Origin: Artemia franciscana
Lineage: Eukaryota; Arthropoda; Branchiopoda; Anostraca; Artemiidae
NCBI RefSeq assembly: GCF_032884065.1
Contig: NC_088863.1
Coordinates: 60,829,512-60,893,511, forward strand
DNA: 64,000 nucleotides
Direction: 5' to 3'
The notes under the pieces are model-generated. The model had not been told where the DNA came from. It did no database searches and worked only from the letters and a program-made list of their open reading frames with translations. Positions 10,986 through 22,772 of this stretch are shown in pieces (within the stretch, counting starts at the first letter, position 1; each line of letters opens with the position of its first letter). The position numbers and the translations under genes are program-made.

Positions 10986-11587
10986 GGTGGAGAGGATTCC
11001 TGGTATGATGTGACGAACAATGAGAAACTACAAAATAAAAACTTCAAAACTTCAAAATAAAACCATAGGATCCTTATACCAGCAATTTCGACAATGGTAG
11101 CCCATCTGGATCTGGAGACGGAAGGGTATCTTCCTTTTGGTAGAATCTATCGAGTTGAGGTAACCTAATCTATCTTCTATAATAACTAGAAAAGAGCATC
11201 AACAATTTAAAAGTGTCACTTCCCCTTTCCCATCTTAGCTCAAACCACATTAGTCCACACCGACATAAGTCGGATGGATACCCCTGCAGTCAAACTAATG
11301 GGCCTGGTTTTCCATGTAGCAGATTAGTAATATTTTCACTTATGTTCCTGATGTTGCAAAAACTGAAGGATATTGTGTTTCAATGTTTATTTTCATGCGA
11401 GAAGCTAGGTGATTCCCATGCTATGAATCGTGGTTCTTAGAACAACAAGACACGACAACGTTTCGGTTTCTACTGGCTTTGAAATTACTCTCTGTGTAAA
11501 CAAGCATAATTGCTAGTTATGGTGCCTCAATTTTTCAGAAGAATGTACAAGAGAGTGTCCGGGATCCCACCAAATTGTCCCTAAGGC
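10986..11587. other. No recognised feature
   Basis: Intronic sequence with no gene or clear repeat. The plus-strand open frame at 11213 to 11440 resembles nothing known to me. Confidence 0.35.
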
Positions 11588-12488
11588 AAACAATAGCCAA
11601 GAGCTCATATGGCATGAGCTCTAGCCAAATTATAAGAATCAATAGATAGCTAAAAAAGGAAAATCAGAGGCTTAATTCCGGTCGGGATTTAAAATAAGAG
11701 CTCTGAGTCACGAGGTCCTTCTAAATATCAAAATTCACGAAGATCCGATCACCCATTCGTAAGATAAAGATACGTCAATTTTTACGATTTCCCAACCCTC
11801 CACCACCACCACCTCCAGATAGTCGAATTTCGAAAAAGACTGTTATCAAGTCAATTTGTGCATGTCTCTAACAAGCCTACCAATTTTCATCGTCATAGCA
11901 AGTTCAAAGCCCCAAACTGGCCAAAGCACTGAAAATCCCTCCCCCAAACTCCGCCAAAGAGAGCAGATCCGGTCGAGATTTAAAATAAGAGCTTTGAATT
12001 ATAAGGTCTTTCTAAATATCAAATTTAGTTAAGATCCGATCATCCGTTCGTAATTTAAAAATACCTCATTTTTTTATTTTTCCAAATTAACTGAAATACC
12101 CCCTCCCCCTCCCTTCCCCAGCTCCTCCAAAGAGAGTAGATCCGTTCCGGTTATGTCAGTCACGCATCTAGGATTTGTGCTTATTCTTCCCACCAAGTTT
12201 CATCCCGATCTCTCCACTAAGCGTTTTCCAAGATTTCCGATTTCCCCCTCCAACTCCCCCCAATGTCACCAGATCTAATCGGGATTTAAAATAAGAGCTC
12301 TGAAGCACCAGATCCTTCTAAATATCAAATTTCTTTAAGATACGATCACCCGTTCATAAGTTAGAAATGCCTCATTTTTTCTAATTTTTCCAAATTAACC
12401 GTTCCTCCACTCCCTCCCAGATTGTCGAATTGGGGAGGCGAATATTTCTAATTTAATCTGGTCTGGTCCCTGATACGCTAGCCAACTT

Positions 12489-13056
12489 GGTACTTGTGTA
12501 TTATTCAGAACACACTCAATAGGTGAAGTTAGGTTCTTTCGTGAAACAAACTACGATGCAGGTATATTTTAATTAAATATTTGGTACTCGTTCATTATTC
12601 AATTGATTCAATTCAATTCAGAACACACTCAAGAATTTTGCTGAGAAAATCCGGTTTCATAGCCACAAAGACAAAACTCAATTTAGTTTTCTATGTATAG
12701 TGATAGAAGATAGTGTCTGAACATGGATTTCGAAATGTATATTTGGGATTTACCAAAGACTGAAAAAGAGGCCATTATGTTTTTCCAGGATAAGGGGTTG
12801 TTGCCCACAACAAAACAGTGCATCAATGGACACGACATGATTTTATACTCTCACGAGAAGGAGCATTGTTGGAAGTGCAACAATTGACCTTTTTTGAAAA
12901 AGTCAATTTGCGTGTAAATACGTGGTTTGCTAACAGTAGAATACCATTTATTACTGCAGTTCGTTTCATTTATTTCTAGGTTTGCGAATTGGCAAATGTT
13001 TCACGAAAGAACTTAACTTCACTTATTGAGTGTGTTCTGAATAATACACAAGTACC
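12489..13056 (+). mobile_element. Merlin-like DNA transposon, internally deleted (Merlin-1)
   Basis: A 568-bp element with terminal inverted repeats of about 59 bp starting GGTACTTGTGTATTATTCAG. It is flanked by the perfect 8-bp duplication GCCAACTT (12481 to 12488 and 13057 to 13064). Ends starting with GG, an 8-bp duplication and an IS1016/ISXO2-like transposase fragment are all features of the Merlin superfamily (family knowledge). It lacks most of the transposase and is presumably non-autonomous. Confidence 0.75.
12723..12979 (+). pseudogene. Merlin transposase N-terminal fragment
   Basis: ATG at 12723 opens a 54-codon frame, MDFEMYIWDLPKTEKEAI then FFQDKGLLPTT, CINGHDM and HCWKCNN, and stops at 12885. 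A second frame from 12905 continues the same protein with LRVNTWFANSRIPF and AVRFIY, up to a stop at 12977. The order LP-x-C-x-GH-x-M, then W-x-C, then a T-x-F-x-x-S-like block matches the zinc-binding head of IS1016/ISXO2-like transposases (family knowledge). The catalytic core is absent: the next sequence is the right terminal repeat. Confidence 0.6.
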
Positions 13057-13168
13057 GCCAACTTTTATCGTCCTAGCTCATCTGAAAGTGTCCGACCTAG
13101 CAAAACCGGGACCGACAGCAAGATAGAAATTGCGATCGCTATATGGCACTTTGTAAATACCAAGTGCC

Positions 13169-14306
13169 ATAAAAACCATGGTTAAGAGTCTCAGGGTTCA
13201 CACCCTCCCAAAATCATATGATTTATTCTGAATTCTTACATTTGCATTTAATTCGCCAATTTATGGCACTTCTTCTTAAGTTTTCCTCCAAAATTACCCC
13301 CGATTTAGATGAACCCGTACATGCAAAAATGGACGTATCTAAAAATCATTTCATAAAAAAGGATATGTATGATGAATATTTATAAGGATAATGATATGAA
13401 AACAGTTTCTAGTAAAAAAAAACTAGAAGATGAGTGATATATTTAACAAGTCTAGCAAAGCCCACAACAAAACCCTTTAAAAAATAAATAATTCAACATC
13501 GATGTATCGATAGGATTTTTATGAACATTCTTACAACACCGGCATATTCATGCAGCTGCACCATTTGAATAAGTGTTTTTTGCTTTTTTTGTTTTGTCGT
13601 AATAATTTCCAAACATGTAAAGGACCGACAACATGTGCTATATATGTATGTACTTAAATTTAGCGGGAAATTAAAGGTGTGTCATGCGAAAGTCATTTAC
13701 ATATTTTACGCACTACTTGATCTGAACACTGCTTTACAACTCGTATTTTGAAAATATCCTTAATTGCTGATCGCTCTTTAAGATTAAATTTACTGTTGAA
13801 TAAACATCATATCACAATTTGCAATACAAAGGTGACAATGATAAGTATTCTTATTGATGGATATAACTTAGAGGATGAATAATTTTCAAAGCATTTCGAA
13901 TTATTATTTTATTCAGAAGACGGATCCAAGGTGACGGATCGAAAATATAAAAACAAACGGGATTTGCGCTCTCATTGTTAGATGTTCACAATATTCAAAC
14001 TATTAAAAACGTATCAAAAAGGTAATCATATGTATTTTTGTTAGGATTCAAGATTTGTTTATTTACTAATTCTTAAAAAATAAACTAAATGCAAACAACC
14101 GCCCGGGGAAGACTCGAAAAGCCTGACCCCCCCCCCCTTAGATACGGATATGAAGCCAGAGTTTTAATTCTAAGGAGGGGGATCAACAATAGAAAAGATC
14201 TATCAATACAAAATCGGAGAATATATAATGCTTTTCTTATTTTCCCATCCACAGCAATGGAGCTACTTGAAACCACCAGCAGGCTGTATACTTCAAAAAA
14301 TCCTTC
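13169..14306. other. No recognised feature
   Basis: Intronic AT-rich stretch between R2-c and R1-a, with no coding or repeat signal noted. Confidence 0.35.
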
Positions 14307-14308
14307 AA

Positions 14309-15945
14309 TCAAACAGTTCGTGGTAACAAACTGTAGTAAGGAGCGACCCGGCTCAATAGTAACCACAATTCTAAAAAATGGATAACAATAGCTACATCAA
14401 AAGAATCGCATTTTAATGCTGATTTCAAATATAAAAGTTTCATCAAGTTTAGTCTTACCCATCAAAAGTTACGAGTTACATTGAGAAAATTTGCCTCATT
14501 TCAGAAAATAGAGGGAAACATCCCCTGAAAGTCATAGAATCTTAACGAAACTCACACCATCCGATTCAGCGTATCAGAGAACCATACTGTAGAAGTTTCA
14601 ACCTCCTATCTACGAAAATATGGAATTTTGTATTTTTTGCCAGAAGACAGATCACGGATGCATGTTAATTTGTTTGCTTGTTTTTTTCCCAGGGGTGATC
14701 GTATCGACCCAGTGGTCCTAGAATTTTGCGAGAGGGCTCATTCTAACGGAAATGAAAAGTTATAGTGCCCTTTTTAAGTGACCAAAAAAATTGGAGGGTA
14801 CCTAGGCCCCCTCCCACGCTAATTATTTTTCCCAAAGTCACCGGATCAAAATTTTGAGATAGCCATTTTATCCAGCATAGTCGAACAACTTAATAACTAT
14901 GTTTTGGGGACGACTTACTCCCCCACAGTCCCCGTGGGAGGGGCTAAAAGTTACAAACTTTGTCCAGTGCTTACATATAGTAATGGTTACTGGGAAGTGT
15001 ATAGACATTTTCAGGGGGATTTTTTGGTTGGGGGAGGGGTTGAAAAGAGAAGGATATGTGGAGGGAACTTTTCATGGAGAAATTTGTCATGGGGGAAGAA
15101 AATTTCCATGAAGGGAGCGCAGGATTTTCTAGCATTATGAAAAAAAAAACAATGAAAAATTAAATATAAAGAAGTTTTTTCAACTGAAAGTAAGGAGCAG
15201 CATTAAAACTTAAAACAAACAGAAATTATTACACATATGAGGGGTTCACATCCTCCTAATACCTTGGTCTTTACGCTAAAGTATTTTTAGTAATATATTT
15301 ATTCTATTTACTTATAAATTATTTATTCTACGGCCTTTGTGATTCAGGGGCCATTCTTAAGGAATTGCGACAGAATTAAAGCTTTAGTCTAAAGAGCGAG
15401 GTACCGACGAGGGGGTGAACCCCCTCATATATGTAATAAGAACATGCGAATACAGAAGTTCGTTACGTAAGCTAATTTGTAAGTTACGTATATCTTTTAC
15501 TAGTAAAAACGTTCGTAGAAAATTAAAAGTTCTAGTTGTCTTTTTAAGTAACCAAAAAATTGGAGGGCAACTAGGCCTCCTCCCCCGCTCCTTTTTCTCT
15601 CAAACTCATTCGATCAAAACTATGAGAAAGCCATTTAGACAAAAAAAAAAAAATAATGCAAATTTCGTTTTCATTATTCATATGCGGAGAGGTGTATTAA
15701 TTCAAAAACGTTCAGAAATTAAATAGAAAAAAAAAGTTTTTTTAACTGAAAGTAAGGAGCGACATTAAAACTTAAAACGAACAGAAATTACTCGTATACA
15801 AAAGGGGCTGCTCCCTCCTCAACGCGCCGCTCTTTACGCTAAAGTTTTTTACTGTTTTAAAAAGTAGAGTTGAGAGAAAGAATCAAACTTTAGCGTAAAG
15901 AGCGGGGCGTTGAGGAGGGAGCAGCCCCTTTTATATACGAAGTAA
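14309..15945 (-). repeat. R1 element, long copy (R1-a)
   Basis: Beginning at the hairpin end (AACAGTTCGTGGTAAC with AAACTGT), it runs through AAGGAGCGACCCGGCTC, the CCCATCAAAAGTTACGAG block and a C-run region. It ends in two palindromic modules sharing a CTTTACGCTAAAGT core. The order matches, in reverse, the copies at 44905 and 55085. No protein is encoded. Confidence 0.75.
15725..15945. repeat. Long palindrome of R1-a
   Basis: The left arm (AAAAGGGGCTGCTCCCTCCT, CTCTTTACGCTAAAGTTT) is matched by a right arm (CTTTAGCGTAAAGAGCGGGG, GAGGGAGCAGCCCCTTTT) across about 40 bases. The pairing part of each arm is about 60 bases. Confidence 0.85.
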
Positions 15946-18195
15946 TCTATCAAGTATCAGTATATTTGAGCTGTATCAAAGATACAGTTCGGCTTATAGT
16001 CTTTTTTTTCTTGTTAGTTTTTCCCTCATTGACCCATGCTGTCTATAGAATTCCGATGCATTTTGTGTTGTTTTTTTTGTTGTTTTTTTTTCAAAAAAAA
16101 ACAACGTTTTTTCTCTCCTGGCAGAAACAGTACTGGTTATGAAAGAATCATATACATTAGGCAGCCAATTTCAAATGATGTGTCAAAACATTTATTTTTC
16201 CTTTTTTTAATGACAGAGGCAAATAAAAGTATATTGTGGTTTGGTTTTCAATAATCTAGTAAAGTATAAATTTAGATAACCCCTAAAAATCAGCAATGAG
16301 CTACTTACTTTTCCTTTGATGTATTTTTTGGAAATTAATAATGAAAACTGTTGATTCTAAAGTTACAAAGCAATGCAATTATAAAATAATTTCTATGAAG
16401 AGTAAAGAAACTAAGATTAGCTATTTTTTACAACTAGATATTACATCTAGATATACATCTAGAATATTACAACTAGAAAAAAAGGAAAAGAGTAAACAAA
16501 ATAATTCATAGAAGAAAGTTAGCCATTGTTGACGCCTTTCAAATAAATCTTTAATTTGCAATTTATCTCAAGAGAAGAAGGTAGTCAAAATTTGGAAGGA
16601 GGACGGTTCATAATATTTGCTGGTCGAATAGATACTACAGCCAAAAATAAACCATTAAATTATGTAGATTAATTATAGCCAGTCTCTTTTTTAATGGAGG
16701 GGGTGAGGCCATCCAGATATGCCTCAGCCATAGCTTCTGGTCATCGGCAGATACAAATTGAACATAAAGGGTTTGACTCTGAGGATTATACTTCGATTAA
16801 AGAGTAGAAATTTAAAAAAAATATTGAAGTCAAACTTTTCCATAAGGATCTAATTATTGCCAGTCATAGGAGGAATCTACTCTATATCCTTCGCTTTGGC
16901 CTCTGACATTGGCACACTAAATACAGATAGGAAGGCTTTCATCTCCCTTTTTAAATATTTTGCCATTAATGATTCCTGGCACTCCCCATGTCTGGCAACC
17001 TTTAAAATTCTCAAGACAAGATAGCTTGCACGGCAGAAATTTGATCAATGATCATTGAACATTCGCCTAGTTTTACTCGACCAATACTGATTATTTAAAT
17101 TGTTTAAATATTTATCGTCTCTTAAAATTTAAAACAAGATTCAACTGAAATTATTTTATCAATTCCTATAAAATAAGCGTTGCTCTTGCCACTTCTTTCA
17201 GATAAGTATGCGTGCAAAATAAAAATAAGGAAAATTTAATTTTTTAAATTAGGAAATTTACAATTTTTGGCACCTTAAACCAATGGTAAATGGAAAACTT
17301 TTCGGAAATCCATATTTTGGAAAAGAAGTCACTAAACGTTTCTATAATAGTTAAGAGTTAGGTTCCAGCACTGTTTATAGTTCCGTCGTACTCTGCTCTT
17401 ATTTAGTCACGTGTTACGTAGAGCAGAATAATACTGGCAAAAACGGTTTTGCGCCAGGGCGGACCAATCAAGACATGGATAAGCACAGACAACAGCCAAA
17501 AATAGGTGTTGAGTTAATAGATATGTTGATGTTGAGTCGGTTTCTGTCATCGTGGCTGTCGTTAGGACCCTAACTAGTCAGCCCGCAGAGTCACGATCGA
17601 GCAAAGTGGGAATTAACCGTCTGCACCGTCCTCCCGTCAAGGAGAGCTACTACCCAGCGTCTTTACTAGTGCTAAAGATTTGCGTGCTAAAGATTACTGG
17701 TACCTCTTATTATTGTTAATAAAACTGCTCCACTTTAAAAAAAAACCGTACTATCACATTGGAATTTACTATACTACAAACAACTATAGGCCTAGTACAA
17801 TTGTGAGATGTTTTGCTTTGTTCTAGACCGTACACGAGCCAATTCTAGTCCAACGCTTCCACGAGTGTTAAATCCTACTAGCCCCCTTTTTTCACATACT
17901 CAATCCTGTATTTCAAAAAATATTCTCCAATCATATTTTGCGTGTAAAACATTAATTTTTTTACGAAACAAATTTCTTCCTCGTCATTAGTCGAAGCCAG
18001 TGCAATTTTTTTAGAAATATTTCGCAGTTAATAAGAGGATTACATAGGAGTCGGAGAGTATTGGACTAAACTAATACGCCAATAGTTTTAATCTTTCTTA
18101 CGGTCAAATTCGGTTCACACACCTGCGCTTAAGGTCCTACAATAGTGTTAAGGTCCTACTGAATTCCTTCTTTTAATTCTATATTTGGACCAAAC
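15946..18195. other. Mostly featureless intronic stretch
   Basis: A small 13-bp-arm hairpin, GTTG then nine T, C, nine A and CAAC, lies at 16079 to 16105. The region 17400 to 17720 has a slightly higher GC content and ends in TTGTTAATAAAACTGC, which carries a polyadenylation-like AATAAA. It could be a solo LTR, but I could not find matching ends or a duplication. No gene found. Confidence 0.35.
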
Positions 18196-18203
18196 ACCAG
18201 AAC

Positions 18204-18314
18204 ACGGGTTGCCACCCAGTGAAAATAAGAATCACTAGGTTTTAGTGCTAGGGATTTTTAGGCCATATAAAAATCCCTAGAAATAGTGATAAATCACTAG
18301 GGGTGGCAACCCTG
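18204..18314. mobile_element. Short hAT-type MITE, 111 bp
   Basis: The ends ACGGGTTGCCACCC and GGGTGGCAACCCTG are inverted repeats close to the CAGGGTTGCCACC form seen in hAT elements. An inner hairpin uses CTAGGGATTTTTA and TAAAAATCCCTAG. The flanks ACCAGAAC (18196 to 18203) and ACCAGGAC (18315 to 18322) match at 7 of 8 bases, consistent with a target duplication. Confidence 0.6.
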
Positions 18315-18322
18315 ACCAGGAC

Positions 18323-18953
18323 TTCCACTAAACCTGTTATGCCATAAATTTACTGAACTTGGCGATAGAGACACAAAGAAAATATATGAGCAAATGGTTC
18401 CTTTGTACGCGTAACCTCCCCTAAACACTGATATTCGATCTTCTAAAATCATCGTATTCCCGAGAGGCGTGTAACAGCAGGTGACTCACAGGAGGAACAT
18501 AAATGTTGCAAGCCTACGGATTGTATGTGGGTTGGAAATTGTAGACCAAGAATTTCAAATTAGTGTGACCGTGAAATTATCGGTGCTTTAAAAAAAAAAT
18601 GAAAATGTGATAAAGACAGGTTTTATTGTTTTAAACCAAATCGGGCATATTCCCAAGGGTGTGGCGTAAAACTGGGGATCGCAAGTTTCGAGGAACCCAT
18701 GCAGCTCTAAAAAATTGGCGAATAGCTGAAAATCATTAGGGATTATTAAAAAAATGGCAAGAATCTTCACATTTCTGGCAGAAATTCCCTCCTCGTCGCG
18801 TATGTACCTGATCTATTAAGTAGATTTCCTTGTTAGCAGGGGAGAGGGCTCCATTTATGACTTGAGCTTTTTACGCCCGCTTAAATACACTTAAAAATTG
18901 GTACTCATTGGTACCAAAGGTATTCCACAAAAATTGTTTAGTTCGATTTCTTA
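18323..18953. other. No recognised feature
   Basis: Intronic sequence. The minus-strand open frame at 18588 to 18770 has no recognisable similarity. Confidence 0.3.
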
Positions 18954-18954
18954 G

Positions 18955-19303
18955 AACTTGTCTGTTAAACGGAACACAGTGAAGAATTATGCTGTGAAAG
19001 ATCTAACAAAAACCGGTTTCTCTTCCTGGATTGGTTATGATTTGCTTATTTTGAGGGAGAAAACTACGATGTAGGCCTATGTATATTTCTATGAAATATT
19101 TAATATGTAGAAGTGGTTAGGAGTTAGGTTAGGCTGGATTAGGTATTTAATATAATGCGTTCGGCGTAGCCTGCTTTCCACAATTCTTTATCGTAGTTTC
19201 CATAATTTTATTTCTAAAGTATTAAAACATCACCACGTTTCAACAAATTCCAACAAAATTAACATAACTTCACCTATTGAATACGTTCCATTTAACAGAC
19301 GTA
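18955..19303. mobile_element. Diverged Merlin-like MITE
   Basis: The left end ACTTGTCTGTTAAACGGAAC and the right end GTTCCATTTAACAGACGTAT are inverted repeats. Inside are AACTACGATGTAGGCCTA, GAAATATTTAAT and AACTTCACCTATTGAA, all diagnostic of the Merlin copies at 12489 and 36557. No transposase coding is left. Confidence 0.45.
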
Positions 19304-20565
19304 TACTTTTCCCAGCAGTAGGGTATGTTGTATTAACTAAAATAAAAATGAAAAACAGGTACGGTTCAAAAAATTCCATGATCCAAAGGTAAGTTAAATT
19401 TTTCAATATGAATTTCTTTTCGTCTAATCGGTGAAGGGAGGAGCTACCCAACTTTATGGGCCCTTTCGAAAATGCCTCAGAGCTCTGTGAAACGCATACA
19501 AGATTTTATATTCCCGTATTAGACTTCGAACCAGTATGGGCATTATTTGGAGTAAAAAGTGAAACACAATTAGTTGTTACTGTCGACTGTTATTCTTACA
19601 TGTAAACATTGATAATAAATAGCAATAGTGAGCGCAAAGCGTAAAAATTATATAACGCTAAAAATGGAAATAAATATGAATTAAATCTAACGAATATATA
19701 ATTATAAAAATCTTTTTTTTTACAACTGCAATGTTTGTTTCTCCACTCTTTAGCTTTACTTAGCACTTAGCTTTTGCGAATTTACCTCAATTTGGGCATT
19801 CACACTTCACAATCAGTGTTGCAGGCTAGAGTCCGTTATGTTTCAGCGTGTTCTGTTTGATCAATTTCTTCGTCAAATAAAAAGTGTTAGCATAGACAAC
19901 TTGAAGCCAAACTGTTACCAACTTTTTGATTCTGGTTTTCAAACTGAAAAATTTTCCTGCAGTGCTACAGAAATCTATTTTCGATTGAAAAGCTTTTCAA
20001 AAGCCTCTTTTGATTAAGAAGCATGCTAATTAAAAAAAATGTATTTAAAATAACAATTAATTTTCCTTCATAGTTTTGGCAGTTCATTTTAGAATATATG
20101 GATACAATTATAACGTATTTTCATTAATGCATTGATTTCCCCTACATTGGCCATTATATTTTGCAAAAGTTTGCTGAATATCGTGGGCTAGAAAAACGTA
20201 TACGGCATTTCTCATCCGTCCCACGGACTGGGGGGGGGGGGGTCGGCCCCCCTCACCTAACCTATCACAGAGTTAATATCATGGCCTAACATGGGTCCTT
20301 TGTCAGTCAAAATCTAAATCCCTCTTATAATAGAGCCACGGTGGCCCGACATATAGGAGAAGACATGAGCACTTTTCCTGTGTGTGTGGGGGGGGGATGG
20401 AGTCAAAACATGAAAAATATGACACCAATCTTTTGAATATACTTTAAGAAATATGTTGTCTTCACATCCCCAGAATGATTCTCTAAAGAAGATTGACCAA
20501 AGTCTCCTGAGTTATACCGTGTTTTATTCACGGCACTTTTCTGAAAAATCAGAGCATAGTCTACA
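19304..20565. other. No recognised feature
   Basis: AT-rich intronic sequence with a G-run and C-run patch near 20230. No gene, RNA or repeat identified. Confidence 0.3.
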
Positions 20566-22772
20566 TAAGAAACAAGAGCTAAGAACTCATATGGCACTTT
20601 TGACGAGGTCAGAAGAGCCAAGAGCTCATATGGTATGGGCTCTAGCAAAATTCTAAGAATCAATAGATTGATTTAAAAGGAAAATCAGAAGCCTAATGCC
20701 GGTCAGGATTTAAAATAATAGCTCTGAGTCACGGAGTTCTTCTAAATATCACGATTCATTTAGATCCGATCACCCACTCGTAAGTTAAAAAAAAACTCAA
20801 TTTTCTAATTTTTCCTCTCCCTTCAGCCCCCTAGATGGTTGAATCGGGGAAAAACGACTTTATCAAGTCGATTTGTGCAGGTCCCTGACACACCTAACAA
20901 TTTTCATCGTCCTAGCACGTCCAAAAGCACCAAACTCGCCAAAGCACTAAACCCCAGCCCATAACTCCCCCAAAGAGAGCGGATCCTGTCCAGTTACGTC
21001 AATCACGTATCTACAACAGTTGCTTATTCTACCCACCAAGTTTCATCCCGATCTTTCCACAAAGCGTTTTCCAAGATTTCCGATATCCCCCTCCAACTCC
21101 CCCAATGTCATCAGATCTGGTCGGGATTTGAAATAAGTGCTCTGAGACATGAGTTTCTTCTAAATATCAAATTTCATTAATATCCGGTCACCCGTTCTTA
21201 AGTTAAAAGTACCTCAATTTTTCTAAATTTTCCTTATTAACAACCCCCAGCTCCCCCAAAGAAAGTGAATTCAGTCCGGTTATGCCAATCGCGCACTAGG
21301 ACTTGTGCTTATTCTTCCCACAAAATTTCATCCCGATCTCTCCACTCTAAGCGTTTTCCAAGATTTCCGGTTTCAAAGATTTCTGTTTCCCCCCTCCGAC
21401 CCCCTATGTACGCGGATCCGATTCGAATTGAAAATGGGGCATCTGAGAAATAAGATCTTTCTATATGCCAAGTTTCATTAAGATCTGATCACCCTTTCGT
21501 AGGATACAGATGCCTCAGTTTTCACATTTTCCAAAATTTTCGGTTCCCCCCCCCCCCAAAGTCAGCAGATCTTGTCGAGATTTAAAATAAGAGCTCTAAA
21601 GCACAAGATCCTTCTAAATATCAAATTTATTAAGATCTGATCATCCGTTCGTAAATTACAAATACCTCATTTTTTCTAATTTTTCCGAATTACTCCCCCC
21701 CAACTCCACCAAAGAGAGCGAATCCGGTCCGATTATGTCAGTCACGTATCTTGGACTTGGACTTATTCTTCCCGCTAAGTTTCATCCTGATCTCTCCGCT
21801 TTAAGCGTTTTCCAAGATTTCCGATTTCTCCTCCCCCCAATGACACTGGATCCAGTCGGGATTTAAAATAAGATGTCTGAGCTACGAGGTCCTTTTAAAT
21901 ATAAAATTTCATTAAGATATGATCACTCCTTCGTAAGTTAAAAATACCTCATTTTTTCTAATTTTTCAGAATTAACCCTAGCCCCCCCCCCCAGATCCCC
22001 CAAAGAGAGCAGATCCGTTCTGGTTATGTCAATCACGTACCTAGGACTTGTGCTTATTTTTCCCACCAAGTTTCATCCCGACCCCTCCACCCTAAGCGTT
22101 TCCCAAGATTTTAGGTTCCCCCCAAACTCCCCCCAATGTCAACGGATCTGGTCGGGATTTAAAATAAGAGCTCTGAGACATGATATTATTCTAAACTTCA
22201 AATTTTATTAAGATCCGATCACTCCTTCGTAAGTTAACAATACCCCATTTTTTCTAATTTTTCAGAATTAACACTCCCCCCTCTAACCCCCCAAACAGAG
22301 CAGATCCGTTCCGGTTATCTCAATCACGTATCTAGGACTTCTGCTTATTTTTCCCACCAAGTTTCATCCCGATCCTCACACTCTAAGCGTTTTCCAAGAT
22401 TTTAGGTTCCCCCCTCCAACTCCCCCAATTTCATCGGACCTATTCGAGATTTAAAATAAGAGCTCTGAGACTCGATATCATTCCAAACATCAAATTTCAT
22501 TAAGATCCCATCGCCCGTTCGTAAGTTAAAAATACTTCATTTTTCTATTTTTTTCGAATTAATAGACCCCCCACTCCCCCCCCCCAGATGGTCAAATCGG
22601 GAAAACGACTATTTCTAATTTAATCTTGTCCGGTCCCTGATACGCCAGCCAAATTTCATCGTCCTAGCTTACCTGGAAGTGCCTAAAGTAGCAAAACCGG
22701 GACCGACAGACAGACAGACCGACAAAATTTGCGATCGCTGTATGTCACTTGGTTAATACCAAGTGCCATAAA
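20566..22772 (+). repeat. R2 element, long copy (R2-d)
   Basis: It starts with AACAAGAGCTAAGAACTCAT and ends with GCAAAACCGGGACCGACAG and a hairpin, TCACTTGGTTAATACCAAGT. Internal units marked by AGATCCGATCACCCGTTCGT or variants lie near 20763, 21180, 21482, 21633, 21913, 22215 and 22504. Spacings of about 417, 302, 151, 280, 302 and 289 bp resemble the layout of R2-b. Confidence 0.75.

Larger units (their letters stand above)
11588..13168 (+). repeat. R2 element interrupted by a Merlin transposon (R2-c)
   Basis: It opens with CAAGAGCTCATATGGCATGA (the extreme end seems lost) and closes with GCAAAACCGGGACCGACAG and CCAAGTGCCATAAAAA. Three internal units are marked by GGGATTTAAAATAAGAGC or a close variant, about 300 bp apart. 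At 12489 the sequence breaks off in the CTGATACGCTAGCCAACTT motif and resumes at 13057 with the same 8 bases, showing a clean later insertion. Confidence 0.75.

Noticed and set aside
17400..17720. Possible solo LTR
   Set aside because: An AATAAA signal and higher GC content are suggestive, but no TG/CA ends with a target duplication or second copy could be found.
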